Positions 23,017 through 34,114 of a stretch of 64,000 nucleotides of DNA are shown piece by piece. The notes under the pieces were generated by a model. The model was not told where the DNA came from. It saw only the letters and a list, made by a program, of their open reading frames with translations, and made no database searches. Every line of letters begins with the position of its first letter. Position 1 is the first letter of the stretch. Location: NCBI GenBank assembly GCA_027924585.1, contig BSBM01000779.1, forward strand, positions 15,544,001 to 15,608,000, given 5' to 3'. Origin of the DNA: Larix kaempferi (Eukaryota; Streptophyta; Pinopsida; Pinales; Pinaceae). The position numbers and the translations under genes are program-made.

Positions 23017-26000
23017 ATAAACTGGCGGCTCATCGAAAGTTCAACTATTTGTACAAAATAGGTGATAACAGATTGAACAAGTAAACTTGTTCATATTCAG
23101 AAGTTCATAAGTCTGCTAGGCCTTCTAGACCTTTTTTTTAAATTTGTTGCATGTTCATACCCCTTGGGGATGTTGTAATAAGTGTACTAGCATGGTCAAT
23201 AGTGTAACTGACTTGGCTTTCCAAAGACTTAGACATTGAATTAGCTATTCCAGGGTGTTTTTTCCCTTGTTAATTATGCATTGTTGAATAAGCTGTGTAT
23301 AATTTTAGATTTTTTCACTCGCTCTCCAAAGTTGGAATGGTTAATTGGGTGTATGGGCCTTAGGAGGTTATTAAAGTCTATGGCTCAATGTATATAAACA
23401 TGCTAGACACTATTTGAGTCATTATGAACATTGCACTAGGTCCCCCTTAGTTTTTTTTTTAAATTTTCGAGCAAAATAAATTTTCCCACAAAACTTAGGC
23501 TATTTTTTAATAGTTTAAATGGAAAATTTTAAATTGTAATAAAAGTATGGTCTGGAGATGGAATTTGGCGTGGGGGTGCTCATTTCACACTCAGAGCGTA
23601 CCCTTTATCCCAAAACCAACTTTTCCTATGTTTTGAGTGATTAAATCACCACTTAAAGCATGTTTTCTTAAAGAGGCAACAAAATAACAAAAAAATGCCA
23701 AAAATTACACAAAATGACAAAATCCAAAATAAAGGAGACATGTTTAAACATGTTGGATGAGGTGGCAAAGTTGTCTCTAAGGCATAAAGCATCACACTTG
23801 GAGTTTATTTGGAAGTCAACGAATGATATCAAGTTAGAGATGCGCCATCCTTCATTTGGATTGATGTCTTGTGTTATGTGGCGATTCTTAAGTGGGTTGG
23901 TTGGAAGTTTGGTGAGGACGTATCTCCTTATGGAGATGTGGCGCCTCCTCATGCAAATCACAACAAACCAATCCCCTATTTATCTCATGGACTCAAGCTT
24001 ACTCGACTTCAACTCAAAGTGATGGATGCAGCCCCCCCTCTCTCATTTGGCTATAAAAGAATGCACCCTCTTCCTCATTTCTCATGGTCAGAGGACCGAA
24101 GGAATGCTCTTTCTTGTACTATATTATTTACCATTTGGAATAAAGAAGGCTTTGGGGGCAAGATCTATTGTGTAATGCTTTTTCATGTGTGGATGTTGAT
24201 TGTCAAGTGCTTATGAGGCATAATCTGTATTATTTTTCTTTGCTTTCGGTTGGTTAACTATGGGCTTTGAAGGGGAGCTCCCTCCCAGTATGGTAAGAGA
24301 TTATTCTAGTTTGATTTATGCTCTTACTGTTTGTTTTTTTTAGATCTCTTGGAGGTGCATGTATTTTAAGTTTAATTGCGTGCTTTCTAAGTTTCTTTTT
24401 CCAGCAGCACCTATGTTTTAACCATCTGTTTGTGCAAGGACTTCTATGTTGCAAGTGATCTCACTTGGAGAAGGCGTTGAGCTAGTTTGCATCCTCCTCA
24501 TCTTCAAGGTCTTATTGAGGACATAATCCTTCGGTGTTCCACCAAAGCAAACTCTATGGCCCAACATTCCCATGCTTCCAACATTCTTTCTCTCTCTCTC
24601 TCCTTCACCTCTTAACTAAATCTTTCTTGGTTACAGTTACTCTCATGCTTAATTCGTTAGTTTTCTTTTTTTAAAAGAATATCTAAAGGCTGATCTGTTT
24701 AAGCATGTTTCTAGATCTAGAATTGTAAAGCATTATTCTGTCAATAGATCTAATTTTTCTTTAAGTACTCGTGCACCACTTCCGTCTTTAAAGTACTTAA
24801 ATATTTTGTGCTTTTAACGTTGTATTTAGCACATTTGGTGCATAATAGGTGGCTGGTTTTTGTCTTTTATTGACAGGACAAGGAGAAGTGCTGTTAAAAA
24901 ATCAAAGATCTAAGCTTTTCAAATACCTCCCGAATCGCCACTCTTGATCTTATCTTACTCATAAAACCTGTAAGCCTTTGGATCCAGATCTGTAAGGACC
25001 AAAGTCAACCACCATTCTCATTTGTAATAAAGATTAATAAAGAACAAGTGGGCTTCAAGCTCCCACACCCCTCTTTCCCCATTTAGGGAAGACCCGTGTT
25101 GCTTTCGTTTGGGTTGTTGCTTTTATTTGCTTTATACCTTAGAGTTCTTAGAGTAGTTTTTCTTTTGTACAATAAATTTCAATCAAGTTTATTTGCTTTC
25201 ATTCCTCATTTCATTTGCTAAACTTTATATTAAATCGACATTGCTCTACCGAACTACTATTTTCCATAGTAATTAGTCTCACATTTTCCTTTTTTGCATT
25301 TACAATCTCAAACTGGAACAAACATTTCGCTCAAACCTCTGCGTATGCTCTACCCATCGCAGGCTTGCCTGAGCTTTGGGATATCCAGAGACAGGTTTTG
25401 TTGCATTAAAATAAGTTTCACATTTTATAAAAACTCACCATTAATAAAATCAATCCCTTGAAAACATAACGAATCTTCCGGCGTTCTCGAACTTCACTAT
25501 TTATGGGAAAATTTTGCGAAGGAAATGGGAACAACTAGAAAGTGGCTGCAAGGCCCCGTCAAGCTACATCCTCGATTGGTGTAGTGTTGGACACACCCTC
25601 GTGACTCCATCTAGCCTGCACGTCCTTGTGCAAAGCCACATTTGTTGAAATCCAGACATATTCCCAAGTACTTTCGGGTATATCGGGAATCCCCTTCCCC
25701 TCTAATCCACCCATCCATAATAACTAAAAATGACCAAGACTCCACTACAAAACATTTACGATCTTTCAGCAACATTTCTTTTGTGGCTCCATTTGGCACT
25801 GGTACAATTTATGCTATCATCACTTTGCTTTCAGTCATTTATACTATGAATGTCATATTTGTCTTTATGTTGTTGAAACTAAGTCTCATATATTTGCAAT
25901 AGCTTGTTTCAATCAATTTATCTAAAATCCTAAAAAACAATCCCATCACAAACTAATAATTAATAAGAGCCTTAACAACTCTTTACTAGGGACTACCCCC

Positions 26001-28067
26001 TTGGTTTCGTTAGGAGTTAGCCTAAGCGGAGGAGTTAGGATTAGGTGACAACACCTGAATCGAGACTTTCCCCCAAGGACGCACCAAGCAGCTTGAAGAT
26101 TTTTCCTGCGCTAACCCCCGGAGGTGCGTATCCGACGGCAACAGGGGCCTCATCCTTTTTTGTTCAATGAACAAGAGTTGGAGCACAACCTTCTATCAGG
26201 TCAATGGTAAAAAAAATGGAGAAGGTAGAAGCGGACAAGGTGATGAGGAGGTGTCTTTACTGAAGTCACATACCTCTCAGCATCGTCAAAATCAATCCAT
26301 TTTGGTAGCTGATGTGTGATGCAATTGTAGTAGTTGGCCCAAGGTATAAAAGTGCCACCTTTAAGGAGTTGCGGGGCCCAATCTTTCAAGCAGAAAAGAA
26401 GGACATTAGTGCTAGGTTGGGGGAGTTCAAGCAGTCATGGGAGAGCACTGGATGCACAGTCATGTCAAATGGTTGGTCAGATGGTAAGGGTAGATCCCTT
26501 ATCAACTTCTTGGTACATTGTCCTAGAGGTACCATTTTTATGAAATCAGTCGATGCATCGGCATATGTAAAAGATGCAGCACTCTTATGTGAGTTGATAG
26601 ATGTTTCAGGATATTGGGGTGCACAATATTGTGCAAGTTATTACAGATAATGCAACTAATTATGTGGCTGCTGGCAGGATGCTTATGGAGAGGCAACCCA
26701 CTTTGTTTTGGACTCCATGCGCTTCTCATTGTATTGATTTGATGCTGGAGGATATGGGGAAAATTCCCTTTATCAAGGTGGTGATTGATCAAGCGAGGAG
26801 CATTCCCAAGTTCATTTACAACTATACTTTTGTTCTCAACCTCATGAGGAGGCACACCAAAAACAGGGAATTGAAGCGTCCCGCAATCACGCGTTTTGCG
26901 ACCACCTTCATTACTCTTCAGTCTTTGCTTCAATGTCACTTTGAGTTGAAGCAAATGTTTGTTTGTGATGAGTGGCGTGATTGTACTTACAGCAGGAGAG
27001 AGGATGGGAGAACCATTCCCAAGTTGGTGTTTGCTGACTCCTTCTAGGAAGGAGTGGAGGAAGTGTGCTCGATGAGTGAACCTTTGGTAAGGGTTATGAG
27101 ACTTGTTGATGGTGATAAGACCGCAATGGAATATTTGTATGAGGTCATGGATAGGGCCAAAGAGGCCATCCGAAATTATTATGTGGGAAAGGGTACCACG
27201 GAGCACAACAGGCACATGTTGTTATAGGAGTTGATTGAGTGTCGATGGATCGGGATGCTTCATCGACCCATTCATGTAGCAACACTCTTCCTCAACCCCG
27301 CATTTTCCTACAAATGCAATTTTGATTTTGATGGCGAGGTGTTGGAGGGGCTCCTCACTTGTATTTAGAGGATGCTACCCGATTATGAGACTCGCAATGC
27401 ACTCAATTGCGAGATAGAGGTGTATCGTGATGGTACTGGAGTATTTAGATTTGCTGATGCTATTCGTGACAGGACCAATTTCATGCCAGGTAAGTTATTA
27501 AAGTGTTTAACTTTTATTTGAAAGTTGAATTATGATTTTTTTTTCCTATTTCAGTTTTCCAATGCAATGAAATGTAATTTAGTTCTCTTTCTTTCTTATT
27601 TGTTGTAGCTACTTGGTGGCAAACCTATGGTGTAAGAACACCAAATTTGAAATTTACGGAAATTTGCCATCAAGATTCTTAGCCAAACATGTACCGCTTC
27701 AGAATGTGAGCGGAATTGGAGTGTGTTTGAAAAAATACATGTAAAGAGATGCAGAAGGTTAGAATTTCAACAAATCAATTGCTTTTAATGTAATTTATGA
27801 ATCTATCATCCTCTAGGCTCTAACATATTATAATTTTAATTTATTAACCTCCAAACTCATAAAAAAAATTATTACCCTCTTATAGGTTGGAGTTCACACC
27901 CAAGTTGCACGACTCGGACTCGGCAAAGACTCGGCTGGCATGTGACTCGTGGACTCGGGAAAAACTCGGGAAAGACTCGGGACAGACTCGGCAAGACTCG
28001 GCGAATAGGAAAAAAAAAATATTGTACATTTAGGGCAAAAAAAAAGAGGTTAAAAGCATTTTAGGCA

Positions 28068-28365
28068 CTAAAAACTTAAAAAGAGGTTAAAATATATAAC
28101 AAAAAATATATAATAAAAAAATATATAGCAAAAAATAACTATATAACAAAAATATAATAAAATACAAAATATTATAAATATATAATAAAATATATATATA
28201 ACAAAAAAATATATAATAAAAAATATATAACAAAAAATATAAATAAAAAGTAATAATTTATAACAAAAATATAATAAAATACAAAATATTAAAAAATATA
28301 TAACATACAAAATATATTGTAATTTGTAAACAAAAAGAAACTATATAATAAATAATATATAAAAA
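28068..28365. repeat. AT-rich low-complexity tract
   Basis: Irregular repeats of aaaatatataacaaaaaatatataataaaaa extend over about 300 bp within the non-autonomous hAT element. The Ile/Tyr/Phe-rich minus-strand frame here is a by-product and not a protein. Confidence 0.85.
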
Positions 28366-28434
28366 CCAACGCGAAACACCCGCTAGCAGGTCACCTTATG
28401 ACCGGAGCCAAAATCGTCGTCCGTATGTAAAATC

Positions 28435-29034
28435 TGTTAAATTTTCAGTATTAAATCACAATACTATAGGATCTTTGCTGAGAGAATAACATCTACAGTA
28501 TATCAATGCATGACAATCATAATATGACAAGCATCACAAGAATCAAAAGCATAGAGACAAGAGACACAGAGTTTCCGTGGGGAAAACCCTAAGGTGAAAA
28601 ACCCCACAACTTCCTCAGAGATAGAGAGAGCAATGGCTCAACCAAAATACAACCAAATAACACTGAGATAGTCTCCTAGCAAATGATCCTCCTCCTCCTC
28701 ACAAGTGCGCCACTTTCCAGAGAGAGAGTGAGTTACTTTTTCCGAGTGAGTAAAATAGAGATCTCCTATCTCTATTTATACTCACCTTTTTGCCCAGTGA
28801 CCTACTGGGGCCGACTTGTCTACTTTGATACACCCACATTATATTATATGTTAATCAGGGCCGACCCCATAAGGTGGTCTAATAACCCATCGGCAAGTAC
28901 ACACACTTGCGACACTTGTCAATCCACATGACGACACTTCCTTATAGAGGAATAACACATCTCTTATAAGGGTACAATAAATATATATATAATATACAGA
29001 TGAAATACATTCCGAAGTTACATATACATCAACA
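28435..29034 (-). mobile_element. Copia-like solo LTR, 600 bp
   Basis: On the plus strand it runs from TGTTAAATTTTCAG at 28435 to catacatcaaca-type sequence ending at 29034, flanked by aaatc on both sides (28430-28434 and 29035-29039). Read on the minus strand it shows the usual copia LTR R/U5 flavour: a stretch that on the plus strand reads ggtgaaaaaccccacaac and tttccgtggggaaaaccc. The plus-strand tctatttatactcacc at about 28770 includes a TATA-like word on either strand. There is no internal region, hence a solo LTR. Confidence 0.8.
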
Positions 29035-30381
29035 AAATCATGCCTGGTTGTGTGTTATAAGGTAAGGAATCATTGGGCCCCTATTTATCTGAAAGCATAT
29101 AAGGAAGTAATATATTGTATGCATTCCTATCCTAATTCCGTCCATCGTATCGGACGTCATGTTCCTTTTCCGGATTCTTTTCATTCTCCTTCGGCACCTG
29201 CAGACAGGAGTTGAGGCGAGCTTCCGATTAGTGGAAACAGAAGGAGATGCATTTAGAATCACTCCCTAGGCCCGTCTCAAGAGTTGCAAGTTATCGTGCC
29301 AGGTTTTTTGCTCATCGTTGGTCACAGGGAAAGGACAGAAGCAGATGCATCTATAAATTTTAACACGCATTATTGCAGCATTGTAAAATTTGGCGTCCGG
29401 TTTTGGCGAGTACGATGCCGATTTGATGCTGAGTTCTTTGATTCAATGCCGGTTCTGCCGAGTTCCACAAGTACGAGGAGTCCGCGAGTTTCAGAGCCGA
29501 GTTCAGGGCGATTACTCGTTGTGGGAGTCCACTCGGGGAGACTCGCGATTACCCGCGAGTCTCTGCCGAGTCATGCTTCACTGGTTCACACGTCTCAATG
29601 ACTTGGTCTTCATCCATTACAATCTCCGCTTATGGATGAGACAGATGGAGAAAGAATCAGATGCGGATACCATTTCCTTAGACAATATTGGTATATTGTT
29701 TAAGTGGAGGGTGGATATTGAGACTCCTGTCACAGAGGAGTCACCTACATGGCTAGAGACAGAGGAAGGGCAGGAGGAGGAGCAGGAGTAGGTCAGAGAC
29801 ACCACGGAGGATGATGTGCTAGCATCGCCACCACCTTCTACACCGATTGATACAGCTAGTCCATCCATCACTCATTGTCTGATATTAGATGCAGGGCCAG
29901 GGCCTTCTACTGCTACTACTAGTGCTAGGGGTAGGCCTGACAAACGACCCATGACCTTTTCCTGTAAAAGGGGAAGAGGGCATTGATATTAGATAACTAG
30001 CTTCTAGTTTTCCTCAGATACATTTATATATTTGAAGATGTCATTTTGTATCGGTTATCTGCTTTTGAGTCCTTGATTGGACAACTATGATATTTCAGGA
30101 TTCAATATCGACTTTGATGTATCATTTTATATTTGGCACGAATTCATGATGATGATATATATCAATGCTTTCTCCATATTTATGTTCCAATGTGTTTATC
30201 TGATGTTATTGTTGCTTTATATGTTTAAAATTCTGAAAAATATGAATGTATTTTGTATTTTTTAATGTTTACCGAGGTTTGTCGATTTTTCCCTATTTTT
30301 TCGTTGATGTTGCCGAGAAGTTGTATTCGGGACCCTTGCCGACTTTTTGTCGATGCCGACTTTTTCAACATTGGCTTGTAG

Positions 30382-32227
30382 TGCTCAATGGTGAGAAAAT
30401 TGTCTAAGCATGAAAGCAAATGGGTTTTGGGTTGAGAGAGAGAAGCCTGTAGGTGTTTCCTTTGCACTGATGGCCTTATATCCTGGTTTGGGGGTGGTAT
30501 GTGCAACTAGTACTTATGGTTGGGTGGAAAATTGCTCTTACACAAGCAATTGGTTGGATATTGTTTGGTTAAAAGATAAGTATTTTCTTTGTCTATGAAT
30601 GTAAAATGATTATATTTACTTCCTGTTATGAATATGATGGTTTATGCATGATGAGTGTGTGAAGTATAGTTTTAATTTATACTCATGCATCTGTACATGC
30701 ATTTCTTAGTTTATGTTGCCCGTGGGTGGCTTAAATTAGTTATGAATTTGAATAATGGCCCATGGGGCGAAATTTAAAAACATAAAATTTGTATCTACCC
30801 CCTCCTTTAGTCAAAACGATGGATGGAGACGCTACAATATTATTTGTGAGTTGGCAATGCATTGCCATATTTTGTTGATAGATTGTTGTAACAATGGTTG
30901 TACATACTACATATGCAATTTCTCTTCTCTGTTAACATGAATGTTTGGTGATGAAACAAGAGTGAACACTGTAAATATACTACAAATTTTTATTTTATGT
31001 ACATAGAAGAAGGAAAATAGAGTCACATATGGCAACTCTCTAGTCCCTTTTTTTGAACTGCTTCATATTATAATGATGTGCTAGCATGCCTTTTACATCT
31101 ACCCAGGTGTAAGTGCAACTAACATCATTTAGTTTGGAATCCTTTGGCTAAGATGTTGTGAGGGGAGTATCTATTCCACCATAGACACCTAGTAGTTTCA
31201 CCTGGTTCCAACTACTATTGTGTGCATTGGTTCATCCATGAGCACAAGCACACGTTTTTCATTGGAGAGACTTGAACCTTGGTGGGGGAAATATCAACAC
31301 CCCACTTTCTCTGGCCTGACAAGCCACTGTAGACTAACTCTCGAGTCTTGACTGGAACATCCAGTGTTCCAACCTGGTTTGAGCTCCCATAGATCTTGTC
31401 GTTTCTCTGTTTCATATCACTATGTTCTTTCTTTCAGCTTGTTTCTCCCATATGCCACTAGATTATTAGGAGCCATGGAGGCATTATGGGGAAGAGAGAC
31501 AAAATATTAACTGACCGTGCAGAGTATGTCCAACAAATAGCAAAGAACAGTGAGTAAGTGCTTGACCATAGAAAAGTTTGAAGGGAGATAAAACAACATC
31601 AAGCATGCTCGTAGAGACAAAATTTTGAATATTCAATGCTGTTGGACCAGCTTCAAATTACATATATAATGGTTTGCTTTTCATTTCAACCTCTTTGTTT
31701 ATCAACATAGCAGTGTCTCTTCAATTGTTGTTAGTACTTCATGCCTATATTTTACAAGTTCATACAGCACTGATCTTTTGGCCATGGCAAAATCAGAATA
31801 ATTCTCTCTCACAGCTAAGCTAGTTAAAGCAGAGCAACTTCAACTTCTCTTTGTTTCTGCATTACATCATTAATGCAGATCGTTTCTCTTTCTCTCTCTG
31901 TTCTAGATATGCAGTGATATATCAAATTGTTTTTCTCTATTGTATCTACTGCATTAGTCTAGAGTCCTAGACATACTATTACATGGAAAGCTGATGATGG
32001 GGATACCACTCTATTAGGGATGCTGAAGATTTTTCTTTGACATACAGCTTTCTTATGCTGCATATTTGAAGATAAAAAGAATATATAATTTATTGACTAA
32101 CTTAATGAGTCTTTTGTTTATCGGTTGACTTATGATATTATACAAGATGTATGAATTATTAACAGGATTTTAATGAAATAAGCTATATTTTTCTCAAATT
32201 ATTGGATGAAATTACTATCAACTGCAG
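30382..32227 (+). other. Intronic sequence upstream of the SNARE exons
   Basis: I see no exon of the SNARE gene and no transposon boundary here. A minus-strand frame at 31215-31415 has protein-like composition but resembles nothing I know. The polypyrimidine stretch at 31890-31935 and the general T-richness fit an intron. hAT-1 ends immediately to the left, so this intron probably hosts it. Confidence 0.45.
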
Positions 32228-32311
32228 GTCAAGATGGCAAAAGTAATAGAATCTTTGATGCTGCGGAGACCTCAACAAAAATCTCCATTTACTCAAGCAG
32301 CTCATAAAACC
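32228..32311 (+). CDS. SYP81: Syntaxin-81-like Qa-SNARE, internal exon (about residues 28-55)
   Basis: The exon encodes 28 codons in one frame, preceded by ctgcag and followed by gtgagc, giving clean acceptor and donor sites. The peptide ends QKSPFTQAAHKT, closely matching the plant SYP81 segment that in Arabidopsis reads about RSPFTKAAFKT. SYP81 is the plant relative of yeast Ufe1 and animal syntaxin-18, a Qa-SNARE of the endoplasmic reticulum acting in Golgi-to-ER membrane fusion. This part lies in the conserved N-terminal domain. Both neighbouring junctions are phase 0. The preceding exon, which should hold the start codon, was not found; the intron before it is at least 1.8 kb and probably carries hAT-1. 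Confidence 0.88.
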
Positions 32312-32717
32312 GTGAGCCTTCCATTCTATATTTTGAAATCTTTCTGTCCATAGTATAGAAATTGAGCCAAGATATTGCTGATGATTCAATAATATACTAG
32401 TTGAAAGTGATAAGAAGTGGATGTGACATTTTTGGTTGAAAAAAGGTATGGATTTGAAATATATATAAATTTTAGAAATGTTTGTTGAGAACATCTTATG
32501 GGGAATAAGTAGCTTTTTAGTTAATTTTCTGTCTGCCTTCTGTGGGAGCTTGATGTTAATATTTAATCTTTGTTAGGTTTCTGTCCATGTAATCAGTCAT
32601 CTCTAAATCTCACCATTATAGATGGACATAAAATGGTGATTAGGGTTCAAAATGTTCTAAGATGCTTATCTTTGATAGCAGCAAAAAAGAGTTCTAATGC
32701 TTTTCTAATTTTTACAG

Positions 32718-32822
32718 CTTGAAAGTATTTGGACTTTACAACTTTTTGTTGTAAACCACAAAAAAGATTATTTGGATAGGCATCGTATCACAGAGCAAGA
32801 TCGGGATGACATTGAACATGAG
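32718..32822 (+). CDS. SYP81: Syntaxin-81-like Qa-SNARE, internal exon (about residues 56-90)
   Basis: The exon has 35 codons, acceptor tttacag and donor gtaagaag. It encodes LESIWTLQLFVVNHKKDYLD followed by RHRITEQDRDDIEHE. The pattern L.SI..L.LF...HKKDY.D.HR.TEQ..D.IE.E is characteristic of the syntaxin-18/SYP81 N-terminal helical domain. The intron before it is 406 bp. The frame is intact with no stop, and both junctions are phase 0, so the exon joins in frame with its neighbours. It is collinear with the Arabidopsis exon boundaries as I remember them, which supports a real gene rather than a processed copy. Confidence 0.92.
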
Positions 32823-33627
32823 GTAAGAAGTTTGACTATTCATTAAATTTCACAAAGGCTAGTAGTGTATGTGAAGATAATTCCTTCTTTTTATTTACTG
32901 GTAAATAATCATTTCTCACTGTATTTAATGTAGGCTGCAGTTCTGGTAACTGCTATATAGTTTACTGCTTTAATTTCTGCTTTAGATATTTTTCTCTGTT
33001 AGTATTTTATTGCAAGAGCTATGCAACAGTATGTAATGATTTAGGAGTGGTGGTATGGAAGATATTATTGATATTATTTCATGGTTGGTACACAATGTTT
33101 ATATCGGTTGCCTTTGTAGGAGGGATATTTACGGCACTAGCTACTTAAGCAATTTAAGCAAGGCTTCCTTTTTTTTCATCATTGAAGTTATTGAACTAAA
33201 TAAGATTTTTCCCAGTTGCATACCCTCGCGTGAGAAGTTTTTTGCATACCATGGTGTGAGAAGTTTGGTTGACATGAATAGTGGCCTATGGATTTTACTT
33301 ATTGAAAATCCATGCATCGTGCTTGAGTCCATGATTTAGGGGTAGTGGGACAAGGTTTGGGCAAAGGTGTGAGTGACTGTTACAGTGTCTCACGCGGAAA
33401 TTGTTCTACAAAGAGAAACATAAAATAAGAATACATTAGACAAAAAGTTCTTTAATCTTTCACATTTGGTTTACTTTGAAATCTCTAAACCTAATTGTTT
33501 CCCTGGAAAACTTAATTGGACAATTTAGTCCATGCCCTTTTTCAGTGAATGTTATGAAAAAATAAGGTTTGTGTTGACTTAACTAATTGAGTTTAGTGTC
33601 CAAAACTAATATGGATCTTTTATGCAG

Positions 33628-33774
33628 GTTGGAGTACTTGTAGAAGCATGTAGGGAGCAGATAGAAATTTTGAAGAATAGCATAGAGAGTAAAGAAAGAA
33701 AAGGACTAATAGTGACTTGGCTTGGTGTTCAGGGAGATGTTAATGCAGATGTCATTGCACACAAGCATGGTGTG
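33628..33774 (+). CDS. SYP81: Syntaxin-81-like Qa-SNARE, internal exon (about residues 91-139)
   Basis: The exon has 49 codons, acceptor tatgcag and donor gtaaga. It encodes VGVLVEACREQIEILKNSIE, then a charged linker, then WLGVQGDVNADVIAHKHGV. The NADVIAHKHGV end matches the strongly conserved NADSIAHKHGVV of plant SYP81. The intron before it is 805 bp. The next exon should begin at the second V, followed by the L-rich ILSEKL segment; I could not find it downstream, nor the SNARE motif and tail anchor. The remaining exons are therefore probably beyond position 64000, which would make the following intron more than 30 kb. The exons are uninterrupted and look functional. Confidence 0.92.
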
Positions 33775-34114
33775 GTAAGAACGTTCTCCTGTATTTAGAT
33801 TTACTATGTCCATCCATATAAAAATGAAACTTCCATTCATTATCTCCAAAAGATTTAGACAATTTTTTTGTGATATTTATATACCTGTAGTTAGAACTGG
33901 AACCAGTTTTGCCCAAAACTACGAATCAGACCGGAATCAGTATAAGAATTGGTTAAATTAAAAATATAAAAAGTATTCGATCTTTAATAAAAAAATGTAT
34001 TTGTATGCATCAATGTAAGTCCAAACCATTAAACACCAAATTTGAAAAACATGCTTTTTAATATTGCATGCAAGGACACAAATAGCAAAATTACAGTGGG
34101 ATATGAGTTTTGAG

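Larger units (their letters stand above)
13604..23070 (-). mobile_element. Solo LTR, type B, nested in LTR B'
   Basis: Reverse strand starts TGTTATCACCTATTTTGTAC at 23070 and ends TTGGCGGACAACA at 13604. The target duplication gattg is perfect (13599-13603 and 23071-23075). It is interrupted by a type A solo LTR at 16775-21332; without that it is about 4.9 kb. It is collinear in reverse with 35967-40223: the repeated cagagagtgctcttgac motifs (14520-14700), the purine-rich repeats (15900-16460), the aattcgaattgg block (about 21705), the 22430-22560 block and the 22998-23016 palindrome all recur in order. No coding sequence is seen; the long minus frames at 15823-16501 are artefacts of the purine-rich tract. 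Confidence 0.9.
13551..26143 (+). mobile_element. Solo LTR B' inserted in the hAT-1 transposase, itself interrupted
   Basis: It begins TGTTCCCTACTAAGTTGTAC at 13551 and is interrupted at 13603 by solo LTR B. It resumes at 23076 and ends ccgacggcaaca at 26143. Uninterrupted it would be about 3.12 kb. The start aligns base for base with 35967 (CGTTACCAACTTTTTTGTAC), and the block with gaataaag at 24140 and the 3' segment with gttaggagttagcc at about 26010 match 35967-40223. The flanking pentamers gggat (13546-13550) and ggggc (26144-26148) agree only partly, as in an old insertion. Joining the two flanks restores the transposase order from BED segment to DUF659 core. No gene is present; 25215-25409 and 25642-25902 are chance frames. 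Confidence 0.8.
27900..29583. mobile_element. Non-autonomous hAT-like element with ACTCGG subterminal repeats
   Basis: It is flanked by a perfect 8 bp duplication gttcacac at 27892-27899 and 29584-29591. The inverted ends are CCAAGTTGCACGACTCGG and, in reverse, CAGTGAAGCATGACTCGG. Both subterminal regions are crowded with ACTCGG/CCGAGT (for example actcggactcggcaaagactcgg), the pattern expected of transposase-binding sites. It sits in the C-terminal coding segment of hAT-1, so excising it in silico rejoins the frame at RRLEF-TRLNDLV. The interior has an AT-rich tract and a nested solo LTR; without the latter the element is about 1.08 kb. It has no transposase of its own. It forms a third hAT end-type in this window. 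Confidence 0.85.
26144..29986 (+). pseudogene. hAT-1 transposase, DUF659 core and C-terminal dimerisation region
   Basis: The coding relic resumes after LTR B' and carries the DUF659/hAT core: FKELRGPI, TGCTVMSNGWSDGKGRSL, VQVITDNATNYV, FWTPCASHCIDLMLEDM and LMRRHTKNRELKRPAITRFA. The first catalytic Asp (usually DGW) is Asn here, while the second (TDN) is kept. A frameshift lies near 26605, and stops interrupt the frame near 26168, 26241, 26293, 27046, 27224 and 27367. A GT-AG intron at 27490-27608 separates MP from ATWWQTYG. The hATC motif ASECERNWSVFEKIHVK follows at about 27695-27745. A second GT-AG interval (27758-27885) precedes RRLEFT, where the 27900-29583 element is inserted. The frame resumes with RLNDLVFIHYNLRLWMRQ and ends at the tga of 29984-29986, with one further tag at 29789. 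Confidence 0.9.
6169..30373 (+). mobile_element. hAT-1: hAT-superfamily DNA transposon enlarged by nested insertions
   Basis: The left terminal repeat starts CAGTGTTGAAAACCTCG at 6169, and the right end reads CAATGTTGAAAAAGTCG in reverse from 30373. The flanking 8 bp are gtttgtag (6161-6168) and gcttgtag (30374-30381), agreeing at 7 of 8. Subterminal sequence is rich in aaaaatcg/ccgattttt words at both ends. Inside, on the plus strand, lie a BED zinc-finger segment (13192-13550), a DUF659/hAT core (26144-27489) and a C-terminal dimerisation segment (27609-29986). The 24 kb span comes from two solo-LTR insertions and one hAT-like insertion. Removing 8300-12667, 13551-26148 and 27900-29591 leaves roughly 5.5 kb, a plausible autonomous hAT size. 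Confidence 0.85.

Noticed and set aside
26538-27215. 225-codon minus-strand frame
   Set aside because: It is the antisense of the hAT-1 DUF659 core, whose plus-strand motifs are unmistakable.
28068-28310. 80-codon Ile/Tyr/Phe-rich frame resembling a membrane protein
   Set aside because: It is a translation of an AT-rich low-complexity tract.
31215-31415. Minus-strand frame with protein-like composition
   Set aside because: It is 66 codons, matches no family I recognise, and continues into stops; the evidence is insufficient for a gene or retrocopy.
1-32227. First SYP81 exon with the start codon
   Set aside because: No MxRxRDRTEDFK-like sequence was recognised; it is likely upstream of the window.
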